NCBI RefSeq assembly: GCF_003315205.1
Contig: NZ_QNRR01000002.1
Location: forward strand, 1,094,857 to 1,158,856
Direction: 5' to 3'
DNA length: 64,000 bases
Source of the DNA: Roseimicrobium gellanilyticum
GTDB taxonomy: Bacteria; Verrucomicrobiota; Verrucomicrobiia; Verrucomicrobiales; Verrucomicrobiaceae
Positions 25,175-36,100 of this stretch are shown one piece after another. Positions within the stretch are counted from its first letter, which is position 1, and the number at the start of each line of letters is the position of its first letter. A program made the translations under genes and the position numbers. A model generated the notes under the pieces. That model had not been told where the DNA came from. It was given only the letters and a program-made list of their open reading frames with translations, and made no database searches.

Positions 25175-26527
25175 TCAACGTCCGCGAGCCAGCCAACCTT
25201 CCGCGACCAGTTCATCCACCAGCACCTGATTTGCCTCGCCACCAGCCACGTCCTCCCTGTACTTCAGAGTGACGGTGATGGGCTGTGGTTCACTTGATCC
25301 CTTGCGCAGGATGAACTCCAGCGCCATGCCCAGAGGCGTGCCTTCCGTCGCATAGCCGTAGATGGGCGGCGCGTCCTTGGAGCGGGGATCCGTGAGTTTC
25401 AGGCAAATGAGGTTGGCCGCCTTGGGAAAGACGTCGTTAAAATGCTCGCCGGGCTCCGCCAGCACACGCATCAGGGTGGGAGTCACGGGGCGCACGTCCA
25501 TGAATTCCTTCCACCCCATGTCCCCATAGAGAACGAAGCTGGCCCAGTCGATGAAGTACTTGCCGGTGCGTGACTTCATGGTGATCACGCGGCGATGCTC
25601 GCCATCAGGCAGGATGACCTCAAACGCGAAGGTCAGCATGCCGGCGGGGTTCGCCTCCTTCGCCACGATCTTCTGGTACGCGATGCGTCCGGGTTCGTGG
25701 GATTCGTAGTATTTGACCATCTTGTCCACCATCAGGTGGTCATCGCGCACGAGCTTGACGCGGTCCTTCAGCGTGGTCGCTTCGAGGAAGCTCTGCACCG
25801 CCCTCATGGCCATCTCCTGCTCACTCATGACGCCGGGTGTGGTGGCTGGCGCAGAATCCACCTCTTCGGGCAGCTTCATCTCAGGCGCCTGTACCGGGGT
25901 GCTCAGCACCTCCTTTGCAGAGGGCAGCGCCGGATCGACCTCGACTTTCCTGCTCTCTCCCAGAGGCTCCACCTTGGGAGGGGAAAGGACCGTCATCATG
26001 CCGGAAAAGCCATTCCCAAGAGCTCTCCACCAGTGGAAGCGGTCTGCGGCAATCACCAGGGCGATCAAAGCCACCACCACGCCGACACCCCACAGGATCG
26101 TATTGCCTTTGCGCTTGATGTCCGAGTCATGCAGGAGGCGCTCTCCTGAGGAGCCCTCCAGTGTCTGCGCTACGACAGGCATGGGGGCGAGGCTGCCGCC
26201 TGCGAGGGGTTTCGAGCCTGCGACCGGGGCCACCCGCGGACTGGGCGCAGGCATGGTGCGGGGCGTGTCACGTCCCGTCACTACGGAGGTGCCTTGTGGA
26301 CGTGCCACGACGTTGGAGCGGGCTCCGCCTGCGGCGGCGGCGGCCTCTCCTCCCAGCTGGACAGTGGGGGTCAGCAGGGCCTTGCGCTTCATGCGCGTGG
26401 CCTTGGTCGTGAACTGCAAAATGATGTACTTCCCGCAGCGAGGGCAGTCCCGGGACCGGGTGACATCGGTGACGTTGAGCTCCACCTCCTGTTCACAGTG
26501 CGGGCAGGTCAAACGGGTCTGGGGCAT
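25175..26527 (-). CDS. Zinc-ribbon membrane protein with a large extracytoplasmic domain
   Basis: A 450-residue protein from the ATG at 26527; a GTG 13 codons upstream is possible. Residues 8-31 form a C-x2-C / C-x2-C zinc ribbon (CPHC at 8-11, CPRC at 28-31). A Pro/Ala/Thr-rich linker (about 40-130) and one membrane helix (about 150-172, WGVGVVVALIALVIAADRF) follow. The large C-terminal region (about 230-450) contains a helical part and then a beta-rich domain. This is a known verrucomicrobial-style architecture of an N-terminal ribbon, a membrane anchor and an external domain, but the function is not established. It is divergent from the NadD-NadK gene. Confidence 0.72.
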   Translation of the reverse strand: MPQTRLTCPHCEQEVELNVTDVTRSRDCPRCGKYIILQFTTKATRMKRKALLTPTVQLGGEAAAAAGGARSNVVARPQGTSVVTGRDTPRTMPAPSPRVAPVAGSKPLAGGSLAPMPVVAQTLEGSSGERLLHDSDIKRKGNTILWGVGVVVALIALVIAADRFHWWRALGNGFSGMMTVLSPPKVEPLGESRKVEVDPALPSAKEVLSTPVQAPEMKLPEEVDSAPATTPGVMSEQEMAMRAVQSFLEATTLKDRVKLVRDDHLMVDKMVKYYESHEPGRIAYQKIVAKEANPAGMLTFAFEVILPDGEHRRVITMKSRTGKYFIDWASFVLYGDMGWKEFMDVRPVTPTLMRVLAEPGEHFNDVFPKAANLICLKLTDPRSKDAPPIYGYATEGTPLGMALEFILRKGSSEPQPITVTLKYREDVAGGEANQVLVDELVAEGWLARGR

Positions 26528-26683
26528 CGGGGGGCGGGCGGTGCGGTTCAGTTCAGGTGGAGTCACAAGCTACCGCGCAAAACCCGGCGCGCAACCATGC
26601 GGAATATGGCGGCACCATCTGAGGGAAAAGCAGTTGTGAGGGAGCGGGGTTGAGCCTGTCCGACTTTGCGCCTAGAGTCGCCC

Positions 26684-28063
26684 ATGGCACGCCGCATGGC
26701 CCTCTTTGGGGGCAGCTTCAATCCACCGGGTTTGCATCACCTCCGCATCGCGGAAGTGCTCGCGCGTGAGTTTGATGAGGTGCGCATCGTGCCCTGTGGC
26801 CCCCGGCCGGACAAGCCCGAGGTGAACTCCGTGCCCTCTGCCTTCCGCGCGGCGCTGTGTGACCTGACCTTCGGCTGCCTGAAAGGGGCCGTGGTGGATC
26901 TCTTTGACCTGGAGCAGGACACCTTCACGCGAAATCATGCGCTTGAGGAACGCTACCAGGCGGAAGCGGAGGTCTGGCATGTCGTCGGCGCTGACTGGAT
27001 CGAAGGTGGAGCACAGCATCGTTCAGCCATCCACACTGGTTGGGAAAAGGGACCGGAGCTGTGGCAGCGCAGCCGCTTTGCCATCCTCACGCGGCCGGGC
27101 CATACCATGGACGCTGCGGATCTCCCGCCGAACCACGTGCTCATTCCCCTGGAGATTCCGGGTTCCAGCACCCTCATCCGCGACTCGCTGCTCCACCGCC
27201 GGGCGGCAGATCACCTGCTCACGAAGAAAGCTCACCGCTACATCAATCGCTACGGACTCTACCGCGGCACAAACCCCGCCACCTGGTCACGCGGGACGCT
27301 GGAGGATCTGAAATGCATGATCCAGACAGACCCGCGCAATGGGAAATCTGTGAATTGGCGGGACAAATTCCAACCGCACGTGAACGAGGACGCGCCCGAC
27401 TTCATCCTCACCCTGGGAGGAGACGGCGCCATGCTGCGGTGCATTCGTGAGTACTGGCGGAAGAGGCTGCCCTTTTTTGGCGTGAATGCCGGGCACGTGG
27501 GATTCCTGATGAATGCGCCGGATCAGGTGTTTGAGCAGAGCTTTCCTCCCACGGAGGTCATCTTCCGGCAGCTCCCCCAGATCTATATCGAGATGGAAAC
27601 GGAAACGGGTGAAATCATCCAGGACTACGCCTTCAATGACGCCTGGGTGGAGCGCTCCACCAGTCAGAGTGCCTGGCTGGAGGTGAAGGTGAACGGCATC
27701 TCCCGCCTGCCGAAGCTCGTGAGCGACGGAGCCCTCGTCTCCACGGCAGCCGGTAGCACCGCCTACGCACGCGCCATGGGTGCCTCCCCTCTCCTGGCGG
27801 ACACACCCGCGTGGCTGCTGGTGGGCTCCAATGTCCTGGAGCCCGCCCACTGGAAGAGCGCCCTGCTCTCCAGCGACACCTCGGTGGAGATCCTCAATCT
27901 GGAGTGCGACAAGCGCCCGACGACCGCCTATGTGGACGGCGTGAGCCAGGGGGCCGTGCGCAGCATCCGTGCGCGCCTGAGCCGGGCAGCCGCCGTAGAG
28001 CTGGTCTTTCTGGCGAACCGTGACATGGCGGAGAAAATCGCCGGGATTCAGTTCATGCGTTGA
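26684..28063 (+). CDS. Fused nicotinate-nucleotide adenylyltransferase and NAD kinase
   Basis: A 459-residue fusion. The N-terminal part is NadD-like: GGSFNPPGLHHLRIAE, a variant of the GSFDPxHxGH nucleotide-binding motif, and SSTLIRDSLL (ISSTxIR-type) followed by YINRYGLY about residue 190. The C-terminal part is NAD kinase-like: LGGDGAML (Gly-Gly-Asp at about 245-247), NAGHVGFL, AFNDAWVERS and GSTAYARAMGASPLL. Fusion of the adenylation step with NAD phosphorylation would let one protein turn nicotinate mononucleotide into the dinucleotide and then phosphorylate the NAD form after amidation. It is upstream of argS on the same strand with a 47-base gap. Confidence 0.88.
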   Translation: MARRMALFGGSFNPPGLHHLRIAEVLAREFDEVRIVPCGPRPDKPEVNSVPSAFRAALCDLTFGCLKGAVVDLFDLEQDTFTRNHALEERYQAEAEVWHVVGADWIEGGAQHRSAIHTGWEKGPELWQRSRFAILTRPGHTMDAADLPPNHVLIPLEIPGSSTLIRDSLLHRRAADHLLTKKAHRYINRYGLYRGTNPATWSRGTLEDLKCMIQTDPRNGKSVNWRDKFQPHVNEDAPDFILTLGGDGAMLRCIREYWRKRLPFFGVNAGHVGFLMNAPDQVFEQSFPPTEVIFRQLPQIYIEMETETGEIIQDYAFNDAWVERSTSQSAWLEVKVNGISRLPKLVSDGALVSTAAGSTAYARAMGASPLLADTPAWLLVGSNVLEPAHWKSALLSSDTSVEILNLECDKRPTTAYVDGVSQGAVRSIRARLSRAAAVELVFLANRDMAEKIAGIQFMR

Positions 28064-28110
28064 TGCACGAGGCGGGATCTGTGCTTGAGTGCCAGCCCCT
28101 TTTATTTCGC

Positions 28111-29865
28111 ATGTCCACGTTTCGCAAGTTGCTGTCCCAGCGTCTCCAGGCCGCCTTCGCCGCGGCAAATATCACCCTGCCTGAGGGTGCAGTCATTGAT
28201 GTGACGAATGCCAGCGACTCCCGATTTGGCGACTACCAGAGCAATGCGGCCATGACCGTGGCCAAGCTCCTGAAAACGAATCCCCGCCAGCTCGCCACGA
28301 CCATCGCGGATACCTTCGATGGCACCGGCCTCTGCCAGAAGCCGGAGGTGGCCGGTCCCGGCTTCCTGAACTTCCGCCTCACGAATGAGACACTCGCCTC
28401 CACGCTGAATGCCCATGTGGCGGATGCGCATCTCGGTGTGCCTCGCGCGGAGCAGGCGAAGACCATTGTCGTGGACTTCTCTGCGCCGAACGTGGCCAAG
28501 CCCATGCACGTGGGCCACATCCGCAGCACGTTCATCGGCGACAGCCTCGCGCGGCTTGCGCGCTATGTGGGCCACCACGTCATCACGGACAATCACATCG
28601 GCGACTGGGGCACGCAGTTCGGCATGATCATCCACGGCTGGAAGACGCGGATGGACAAGGAGGCGCTCAAGAAGGATCCCATCCATGAACTCGTGCGCGT
28701 CTACAAGGATGTGAACGCCGAGGGCAAGGTGAACGAGGCTGTGCGCGAGATGTGCAAGACCGAACTGGTGAAACTCCAGCAGGGCGACGCGGAGAACCTC
28801 GAGATCTGGAAGGAGTGTGTGAAGCTCACTCTCGACCAACTGCACGATGTCTACGGCAAGCTCGATATCAGCTTTGACCACTACCTCGGCGAGAGTTTCT
28901 ACAACGATGCACTTGGTCCGCTCGTGGAGGACATGCTCGCGCAGAAACAGGCGCAGGTCAGTGAGGGCGCGGTGTGTGTGTTCTCGGATGGCACCAAGAA
29001 GCCAGAGCAGGACCCTTTCCTCATCTTCAAGGATGGCGAGTGGACCGCCCTTCCTCTCATCATTCGCAAGGCGGACGGCGGATTCCTTTACGGCACCACG
29101 GACCTCGCCACGGTGGACTATCGCGTCAACGAATGGAAGGCAGAAGAGGTCTGGTACGTCGTGGGCGCGCCGCAGCAGTTGCATTTCCGGCAGCTCTTCG
29201 ATGCCTCACGGCGTCGTGGTCACCAGACGCGCATGGAGCACATCGCCTTCGGCTCCATCTTGGGGCCTGATGGCAAAATGTTCAAGACGCGCTCAGGCGA
29301 AAGCGTGGGCCTGCTCGAAGTGATCGAGGAAGCCGTGGAACGCGCTGCCACCGTGGTGGCCGAGCGTGAAGGTTTCACTGATGAGGAGAAGTCCGAGGTC
29401 GCCGAGATCATCGGCATCGCTGCCGTGAAGTATGCGGAGCTCAGCCAGCACCGCATGACGGACTACAAGTTCTCCTGGGACAAGATGCTCTCTCTCCAGG
29501 GGAATACGGCCCCGTATCTCATCAATGCCTATGTGCGTACGCGCTCCATCTTCCGGAAACTGGATGGTGCGGTCACGCTCACCGACGACGTCGTACTGAC
29601 CGAAGATGCGGAACGAGCCCTTGCAATGAAGCTTCTGCAGTTCGGCGAAGCGGTGCATGACGTGCTGGAGGACTTCCGTCCGAACCTGCTTGCGCAGTAT
29701 TTGTATGATCTTGCGAGTGCCTTCCACGGCTTCTTTGAAGCATGCCCTGTGCTGCGTTCCGAAGGCGTCACCCGCAACACCCGTCTTGTGCTCTGCGATG
29801 CCACCTCCCGCGTGCTGAAGGAAGGTTTGGGGCTGCTGGGGATCAAGACGACGGAGAGGATGTAG
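28111..29865 (+). CDS. argS: Arginyl-tRNA synthetase
   Basis: A 584-residue class I synthetase. The N-terminal additional domain that binds tRNA is followed by APNVAKPMHVGHIRSTF, the HIGH motif (HVGH at 133-136), and the DNHIGDWGTQFGM segment typical of ArgRS. A KMSKS-like loop reads GKMFKTRSG. The C-terminal anticodon-binding DALR domain includes the AYVRTRSIFRKL stretch and ends in RVLKEGLGLLGIKTTERM, the usual ArgRS C-terminus. The ATG at 28111 was chosen because the first domain begins there; an upstream ATG (28060) would overlap the NAD kinase stop. A long inverted repeat follows the stop. Confidence 0.96.
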   Translation: MSTFRKLLSQRLQAAFAAANITLPEGAVIDVTNASDSRFGDYQSNAAMTVAKLLKTNPRQLATTIADTFDGTGLCQKPEVAGPGFLNFRLTNETLASTLNAHVADAHLGVPRAEQAKTIVVDFSAPNVAKPMHVGHIRSTFIGDSLARLARYVGHHVITDNHIGDWGTQFGMIIHGWKTRMDKEALKKDPIHELVRVYKDVNAEGKVNEAVREMCKTELVKLQQGDAENLEIWKECVKLTLDQLHDVYGKLDISFDHYLGESFYNDALGPLVEDMLAQKQAQVSEGAVCVFSDGTKKPEQDPFLIFKDGEWTALPLIIRKADGGFLYGTTDLATVDYRVNEWKAEEVWYVVGAPQQLHFRQLFDASRRRGHQTRMEHIAFGSILGPDGKMFKTRSGESVGLLEVIEEAVERAATVVAEREGFTDEEKSEVAEIIGIAAVKYAELSQHRMTDYKFSWDKMLSLQGNTAPYLINAYVRTRSIFRKLDGAVTLTDDVVLTEDAERALAMKLLQFGEAVHDVLEDFRPNLLAQYLYDLASAFHGFFEACPVLRSEGVTRNTRLVLCDATSRVLKEGLGLLGIKTTERM

Positions 29866-30163
29866 TCCTCTCTGGGCAAGGTGCTGGCCGAGTTCCCCTC
29901 TGGTCTGTAATCTCAAACTACCAAGAAAGGCCCGGTGGGAAGGTGGCGCAGCACCTCCCCACCGGAACTTTTCGAGTAGTTTCAAATGATAGACCAGAGG
30001 GATCACTCTCCATACTTTCTCGCGGGAAGAGGGGGGACGTTTCATTTTTTCAACCCGGGTGCTCTCGGACGGAGGCTCGACTTCAATGCCCTCTTCGAAA
30101 ACTCATCCATTTCCTAAGCCCGCCCCCTTGCGCCCGTTTGCCATGATCTGGTAAAAACCAATC
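29866..30163. other. Intergenic region between argS and the first giant TPR gene
   Basis: About 300 bases holding the 106-base inverted repeat (annotated separately) and, downstream, the expected promoter of the TPR gene. The last 160 bases are non-coding, moderately AT-rich near 30040-30050 and near 30150 (GGTAAAAACC just before the start). Confidence 0.5.
29896..30001. repeat. Long imperfect inverted repeat
   Basis: Two arms of about 50 bases pair around a short centre. The outer CCCTCTGGTCT (29896-29906) is matched perfectly by AGACCAGAGGG (29991-30001). Internal blocks AAACTAC, AAG and CCGGTGGG also pair with their partners. The loop is only about 5-8 bases. In RNA this would be a very stable hairpin. 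It may be a terminator of argS, an RNA regulatory hairpin, or a non-autonomous mobile element; no flanking target duplication is obvious. Confidence 0.65.
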
Positions 30164-33100
30164 ATGCGGCGAAATCCCCCGGGCGGTTCTGTCATTCCTC
30201 GAATCCGGCAGCAGTTGGTTTTCCTTCTGCTCGTGCTGGCTCTGGATTCATCGGAGGCTTTACGAGCTCAAGATCCGCAACAACAACCGCCCGCAGCACC
30301 CACCGCTCCCTCCGCCGAAGCGCTCAAGTATCACGAGATGTTGCGCCGGCGGCCACAGACCGGGGTTATCTTTGATCGCTTCACCTCGGCATGGCTGGCC
30401 ACAGGGAGCCGGGATTCCCTCAAGGACTTCCTGAAAAAGAAAACCGAACTCGCGGACGCCACGGCAGCAGATCACCTCATCCTGGCACTCGTCTATTCCG
30501 CCACCGGAGAAGATACGGAGGCTCTGAAGGCAAGTGAGAGGGCCACGACAAAAGCGCCGGACGACGCCCTGCTGCATCTGCGCACGGCGGAAATTGCCAG
30601 CCGTCTGCGGCAGTGGGACACCGCACTCGCGGCGCTCACGCGAGCGGCCCAGATTGGCCTCACGGAGGAGAGTGACATCCGCGCCACAAGACTGCATGCA
30701 GACATACTCTGGCGGCTCGGACGGCCCGGGGAAGCGAAGCAAATCTTCCGCAAACTCATCGACCGCCACCCAGAGGAACACAGCTTGAGGGAAGAGCTGG
30801 TGGACATGCTGGTGGAGAATGGCCTGAAGCCGGAGGCGGCTGAAGAAAGCCGTACACTCGTAGACCTCACCAAGGATCCCTTCGACAAGGCAATGCGCCG
30901 CCTGCGTCTCGCGGACTTGCTGGTGGATCTCCGGAAAACTCCCCTCGCCCGCACCGAGCTGGATCTCAGCCTCGCGCAGAGTGGCATGGACTCCTGGCTG
31001 GAAGGAGAATCACTCGACCGCATGGAGCGCCTCTTCCGCCGTGGAGGCGACCTGAATGGCTTTGCCTCGAAGCTCAGGGAACTCGCCATGCAGCATCCCA
31101 CTCGCGTGAGTATCGTGCGCCGGCAGATGCGCATCCTTACCGAGCTGGCGCGCCCCGTAGATGCCGCCGCACTCGCGGTCGATCTGCTGAAGCGCACGCC
31201 CGGGAGACGGGACATCCGGGAGGATTACATCACGCTGCTCGAGGCTCAGGGGAAGATTCCCGATGCCATCCAGCAGATGGAAGAACTCCTCCGCCAGGAG
31301 CCAAAGGATGGCGAAATCATGTTGCGACTCGCAGGACTGCACGGGCGCAACAACGCTCCGGAACGCACACGCGAGTTGCTCGACGCCTTCCTAAAGCAGT
31401 CGCCCAATGACGAAGGCGCACTCATGCAAGCCGGCCGGTTGCTGGAGCGGCTCTCGCTCGATACGGCGGCTCGCGATGTGTATGAGAAATGGACGTTCGA
31501 GCATCCCCTGGATCCGCTGGCCGGCCTCTCACTCGCCGCGCTTCTCCATCGTCAGGGAGATACGGAAGGTGCCATCAAGCTGTGGCGTCTCCAAGGCGGA
31601 CAGGGCGACATCACCACTGCGAGCCAGGTGGCCACGGCGGCATCGAGTCGTGGCGAGGTGGTCGTGGCGTTCGAGATCTTGAAGGCTCGTGAGAAGGAAT
31701 TGCAGGATGACCCCAGGCTGCTCATGCAGGTGTGCCTGCTCGCGATGCAGGCACGCCGTGAAGCGGATTGTGTGCACTGGCTCCGCAGGTATGCGCAGTT
31801 GGTGAAACAGACCGGCGAGTTACAGCACCTTTCCACGCTGGCTTCCTCCGTACTCAACCGCAAGTCGACCCGTCAGCAGTTGCTGGAGGACTTCGCAAAG
31901 AGTCCTCCGGCAGGGACGGGGGAAAGTATCCTGTTGGCCCTTACCAACGAATACACCACGCCTGAGAACACCTATGACGAGCAACTGGCTGGCCGACGCA
32001 AGGCCGATGAACTTCTCACCCTGGCATGGGCTGCCCTTCCTCATCCTGCAGGCACTCCTCTGAATGAGGATGAAAACATGGTGGAGGCGGCACGATTGCA
32101 GGTACTGAGTCGTCGCCGGGATTGGACCGCGATGCTGCAAGTGCTGAAGGAAACCATCGCACGCCCCAATGCCAAAACCTCCACACGCCTCCAGGCCCTC
32201 GCAGACGCCAGCGCCTCCGCGCTGAACTACGAAGAGGCACTCCGCTGGGTTGCAGAATGGAAGGCGGTGGCGCCGACCAGCCACATCCCGTGGCGCGTGC
32301 ATGCGGGACTCCTGCGCAGCACGGGAAAGACCGAAGAGATGATCGCGGTACTGCGTGAGGCAGCCCAGCGATTCCAGGATCAGGACGAGATGTCCTTTGA
32401 TCTGGCCGCCGCCCTCCAAGGCGCCGGTCAGGGAACCGAAGCACTCGCGGTGTACCGGCGGCTCTTCGAGCAAAAAGAAGACGCAAATGTACGGCTGCGC
32501 ATCGGCTCCCAGATGATCCGCACCGCCAAGGGCAGTGCCCAGCTCGAAGACCTCATCACGGAATGGAAGCGCTACCAACGCGAGCAGCCGGACTCACCGG
32601 AGCCCTGGCGCCTGCTGGCCATGGCTCATCGCGAGAAGCCGGACGTGGAGGCTCATTGCAATGCCCTTGGAGAGGCGTTGCGTCTCGCGCCAAATGACAT
32701 CGCCCTGATGCGTGATCTGGCCCAGAGCGAAGACGCGCGCGGCAATGCCGAAAAGGCCGGGGAACTCTACCGGCAGGCTGCGCGCAAGGAGTCCACCCCC
32801 CAGGCGCAACGCGCCTACGCGGAATTTCTCCTGAAGCGTGGGGAATCGCAGGAGGCGCTGCAGATCATGCAGGAGATCGTGGCCGCACAAGCCACCACCC
32901 TTACCGAGATCGAGGAACTGGCAGACAACCTCATGGCCATGCGCCTCTGGCGCGAAGCCGCCGTGCTGCTGGATGTCCCCTCAAAGAGTCACGCCCAAAA
33001 CGTGCGACTCCAATACCAGCGTGGCGTGGCACTGGAGGAGTCCGGCAAACTCGACGAAGCGACGCAACACTTCATCCGCATCCTGCAATGCCAGGAGGAA

Positions 33101-36100
33101 CTGGTGGATGCCATCCCACTGCCGCCCCTGCAGGAAGAGATTGCAGTGCCAGAAGCTCCCGGAGCCCTCTGGTGGCATCGGCTGCTTGAGCACGGGCGGA
33201 CGGCCTATCACTACAATGGCATGGAGCAGCGAGGTGTGCACCTGCCCATGGGCGCACGGCCCGGGCCTGTGCGGACGATCTTCCTGCCCCAATGCCTGGA
33301 AGAAGCGCAGGTGTTTGCACTGAGACACCTTGTGAGACTGGCCGAAGTTGGCCGCGCGCAATCTCCGCCCCTTCCTCCGATTCTTCTTCCGGAGAGCCTG
33401 CCCATGGCGAAGATCTGGCCCAATGTGATTATGCGCAACGTCTGGGGGCGAGGCCAGATGATCGTCACAGCCGAACAGATGCGCGCGCATCCGCTCCTGC
33501 AGGTGGGGTGGATGCATGGGACCGTGAGAATTCTCGACCTGGCGGAGAGCGACGCCGCCGCTCTTTTGCTTCACGTAGAGAAAACCTTTGCTTCAACGCA
33601 TCCTGAGCTGGCGGCAGAAGCTGCCATACTCCAGGCGCACTCAGATACGTCCGATGCTGCGAATGCGCCACTGGATCGCGCACTGGCCCATGCAAAACTT
33701 TCCACCCACAGCAAAGAGCGTCTCGCGGAAAGCATCGCCTCATGGATCGTCGACGATCCGGTGCTCATCAACGTGGGAATCCGCCAGCGTACGAAGCTCT
33801 CGGAGCAAGGTGAGGAAAAGTTGCTTGCCGCTCTCACCGCGTGGGCAAAGGAGGCCGCCACCGAGGCAAAGCCGGCAGGCATCTTGACGCAAGCCACCAG
33901 AAGTTTGTCAGCACGCGGTCGCTGGGAGGCCTGGAGAGACTTGCTTGATGAAGTGGTACCACGCATTCGGGAGAACTCTGCCGCGCTCGCTGAACAGGCA
34001 AAAGTGCGGGAGGTTGGTTCCTACTTCCAGCTGCTTGCGTTTCCACCTTACATTCACTCTGGGTACGGCATCAGCCCCCTCCTATGCCTGCACCAGGGTA
34101 TGGGCTGGCGGGGGCGCACCACCCCCGATCGCGCCCCTGCCGCCCTCGCCGCGGAAGCCAGGGATCCCCTGACGAAACTGCTGTGCCTCCAAGCCGCGGG
34201 ACTTCCGGCGGAACTCAAGCAGGAAGCCATCCGCCTGGCCGCAGCGCATCCTACGCGCGACGATGTGCTCTTCCTGAAAGCCAGCGTCCTTGCGAAGGAT
34301 GGCGAGTCTGAAGAGCTCACCAATGCCCTGAGGGAATGGGTCACGCTGCCCGTGAGTGCGGAGGTGAGCCGCAGCCGGGCCCGGTATGTTGTGGAGTTTG
34401 CCGTCGAAGGAAACCTGACGGCAGATGATGCAACGCAAACCGCCGTGCTCAATGCCGCGAAGCATCTGGTCACACTCGGCATCGTGGAAGAACGCCGCTC
34501 GCGGAGCCTCGTTGAAGATCTGAAAGCCGCGGGTTTTGACGCCCCCTCCCAAATGCTCGCAGGCGTGCTCACCAAAGGCAACCGTCCCTCACCCACCGCG
34601 TCGAATCCATTGCTGGGCGCCTTCACCATACGCACCGCCCAGGACCTCATGAAGCGCGTGGATGGCACTTCCGACGGCGGAATGGCGCTGCGACTGATCA
34701 CCGAGACACTCGCCAAATTTGCCAGTGACGAAATCGGCGCAGCGCGGGGTTACATGCAGGCAAGCAGCGACGATGGCTGGCAGTGGCTGATGCAGGCCCT
34801 GCACAAAAAGGACACCTTCCGCGAATCCGTGCTCAGCCATCTCCTTTCCGAAGCCGGCACCCCTCGGCTGGACTACGCGGAAGCCGCCTTCATCATCGAT
34901 CGATTGGGTTACTCCTCCAAACATGCGAAGGAGAACTACCTGAAGGCACTGGAAGAGAATCCCGCCGACACCCGCGTGCGGCTGAAGTTGGTGTGCCTGC
35001 TCGTCGATGACCAACCCGCGGAGGCACAAAAAATCTATCAGGCCGCGCCTGCGGACGACCGCCTCTTCATCGGAACGGTTCTCTGCGACTATACAAACCG
35101 GAACAATCTCATGCTGACGCAGCTCGTCTCGAAATTTGCTTCAGGCGTGCTTCAGGACACGGCTTCCCGGAAGGTTGCGCCACTCGACCTGGATTGGTTG
35201 AATTTTCTCACCAGCAATCTCACGTGGACCAACCTGACAAGCTCCTGGTCAGGAATCAGTGACCTGCTGCGAGCAGAGCCGGCTGGCGCGGATGCCGGGT
35301 TTGGCTCTGCTCCGGCGCATGAGCTGGCGGATTCCCTCAACACCTATGAACTTACCGGAGAACTGGAAGCCCTGTGCGAGGCGGCCATGGAACTACCGGA
35401 TCTGGCCACCTCGGCCTTCGCCTGCTATGCAGGACTGAAACTCAAGAAGGGTGCCAGCGTGGACCTGCTCGTACCAAAGGCACGGGATGCCATGCGGACC
35501 AGTGCTGCGGCTGAACGATGGCTCTCGCGCACAGAGCTGTCCCACAATATGGTCTTTGAGCCCGCCCATATCTGGCAGCCATCTCCCCTCGCGCTGCTGG
35601 CGCTCCACGCATCCAGACAGCCCGACACGAAGGAGGCGTTCAAGGAACTCACGACACTCGCACAGAGCTGCAAGGTCCCGGATGGAGACCGCATCGTGGC
35701 GCTTCTGGAACGGCTCTACACTTGTCCCGAGAATGAGTTCCCCGCAGCAGCGCGTGAGCTGTCCACCCTGCCCCCCACGGCAGCCCAGCAACTGGACTAC
35801 GTGCCCGCGGCCACCGTCGCACGCGTGTGGAAGGAAAGAGGATTGTCTCTCGATCCCTTCGTGCTGCTTTCTACCGAGTCAGATGCCGCCATCACGTATC
35901 CACCCTACGCGAGCGGACACTGCATGGCATTGCAAACGCTTTCCCGTCGCGGCCATCGGGAGGAAGCCAAGGCGTTTCTGGCGAAGGTGATGGAGGAGTA
36001 TCTTGGACCACGCGCGGGATGGAAAGAGCGCGTCAAGGACATCGGAGACGACTTCCGGGATCCCCGCCTGTCATCGCTCAATTTCATTCATGGTGTGATG

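Noticed and set aside
23451-25229. 592-codon plus-strand open frame opposite phosphofructokinase
   Set aside because: The minus strand encodes a complete Pfk with its motifs. The antisense product is His/Gly/Arg-rich with no recognisable fold.
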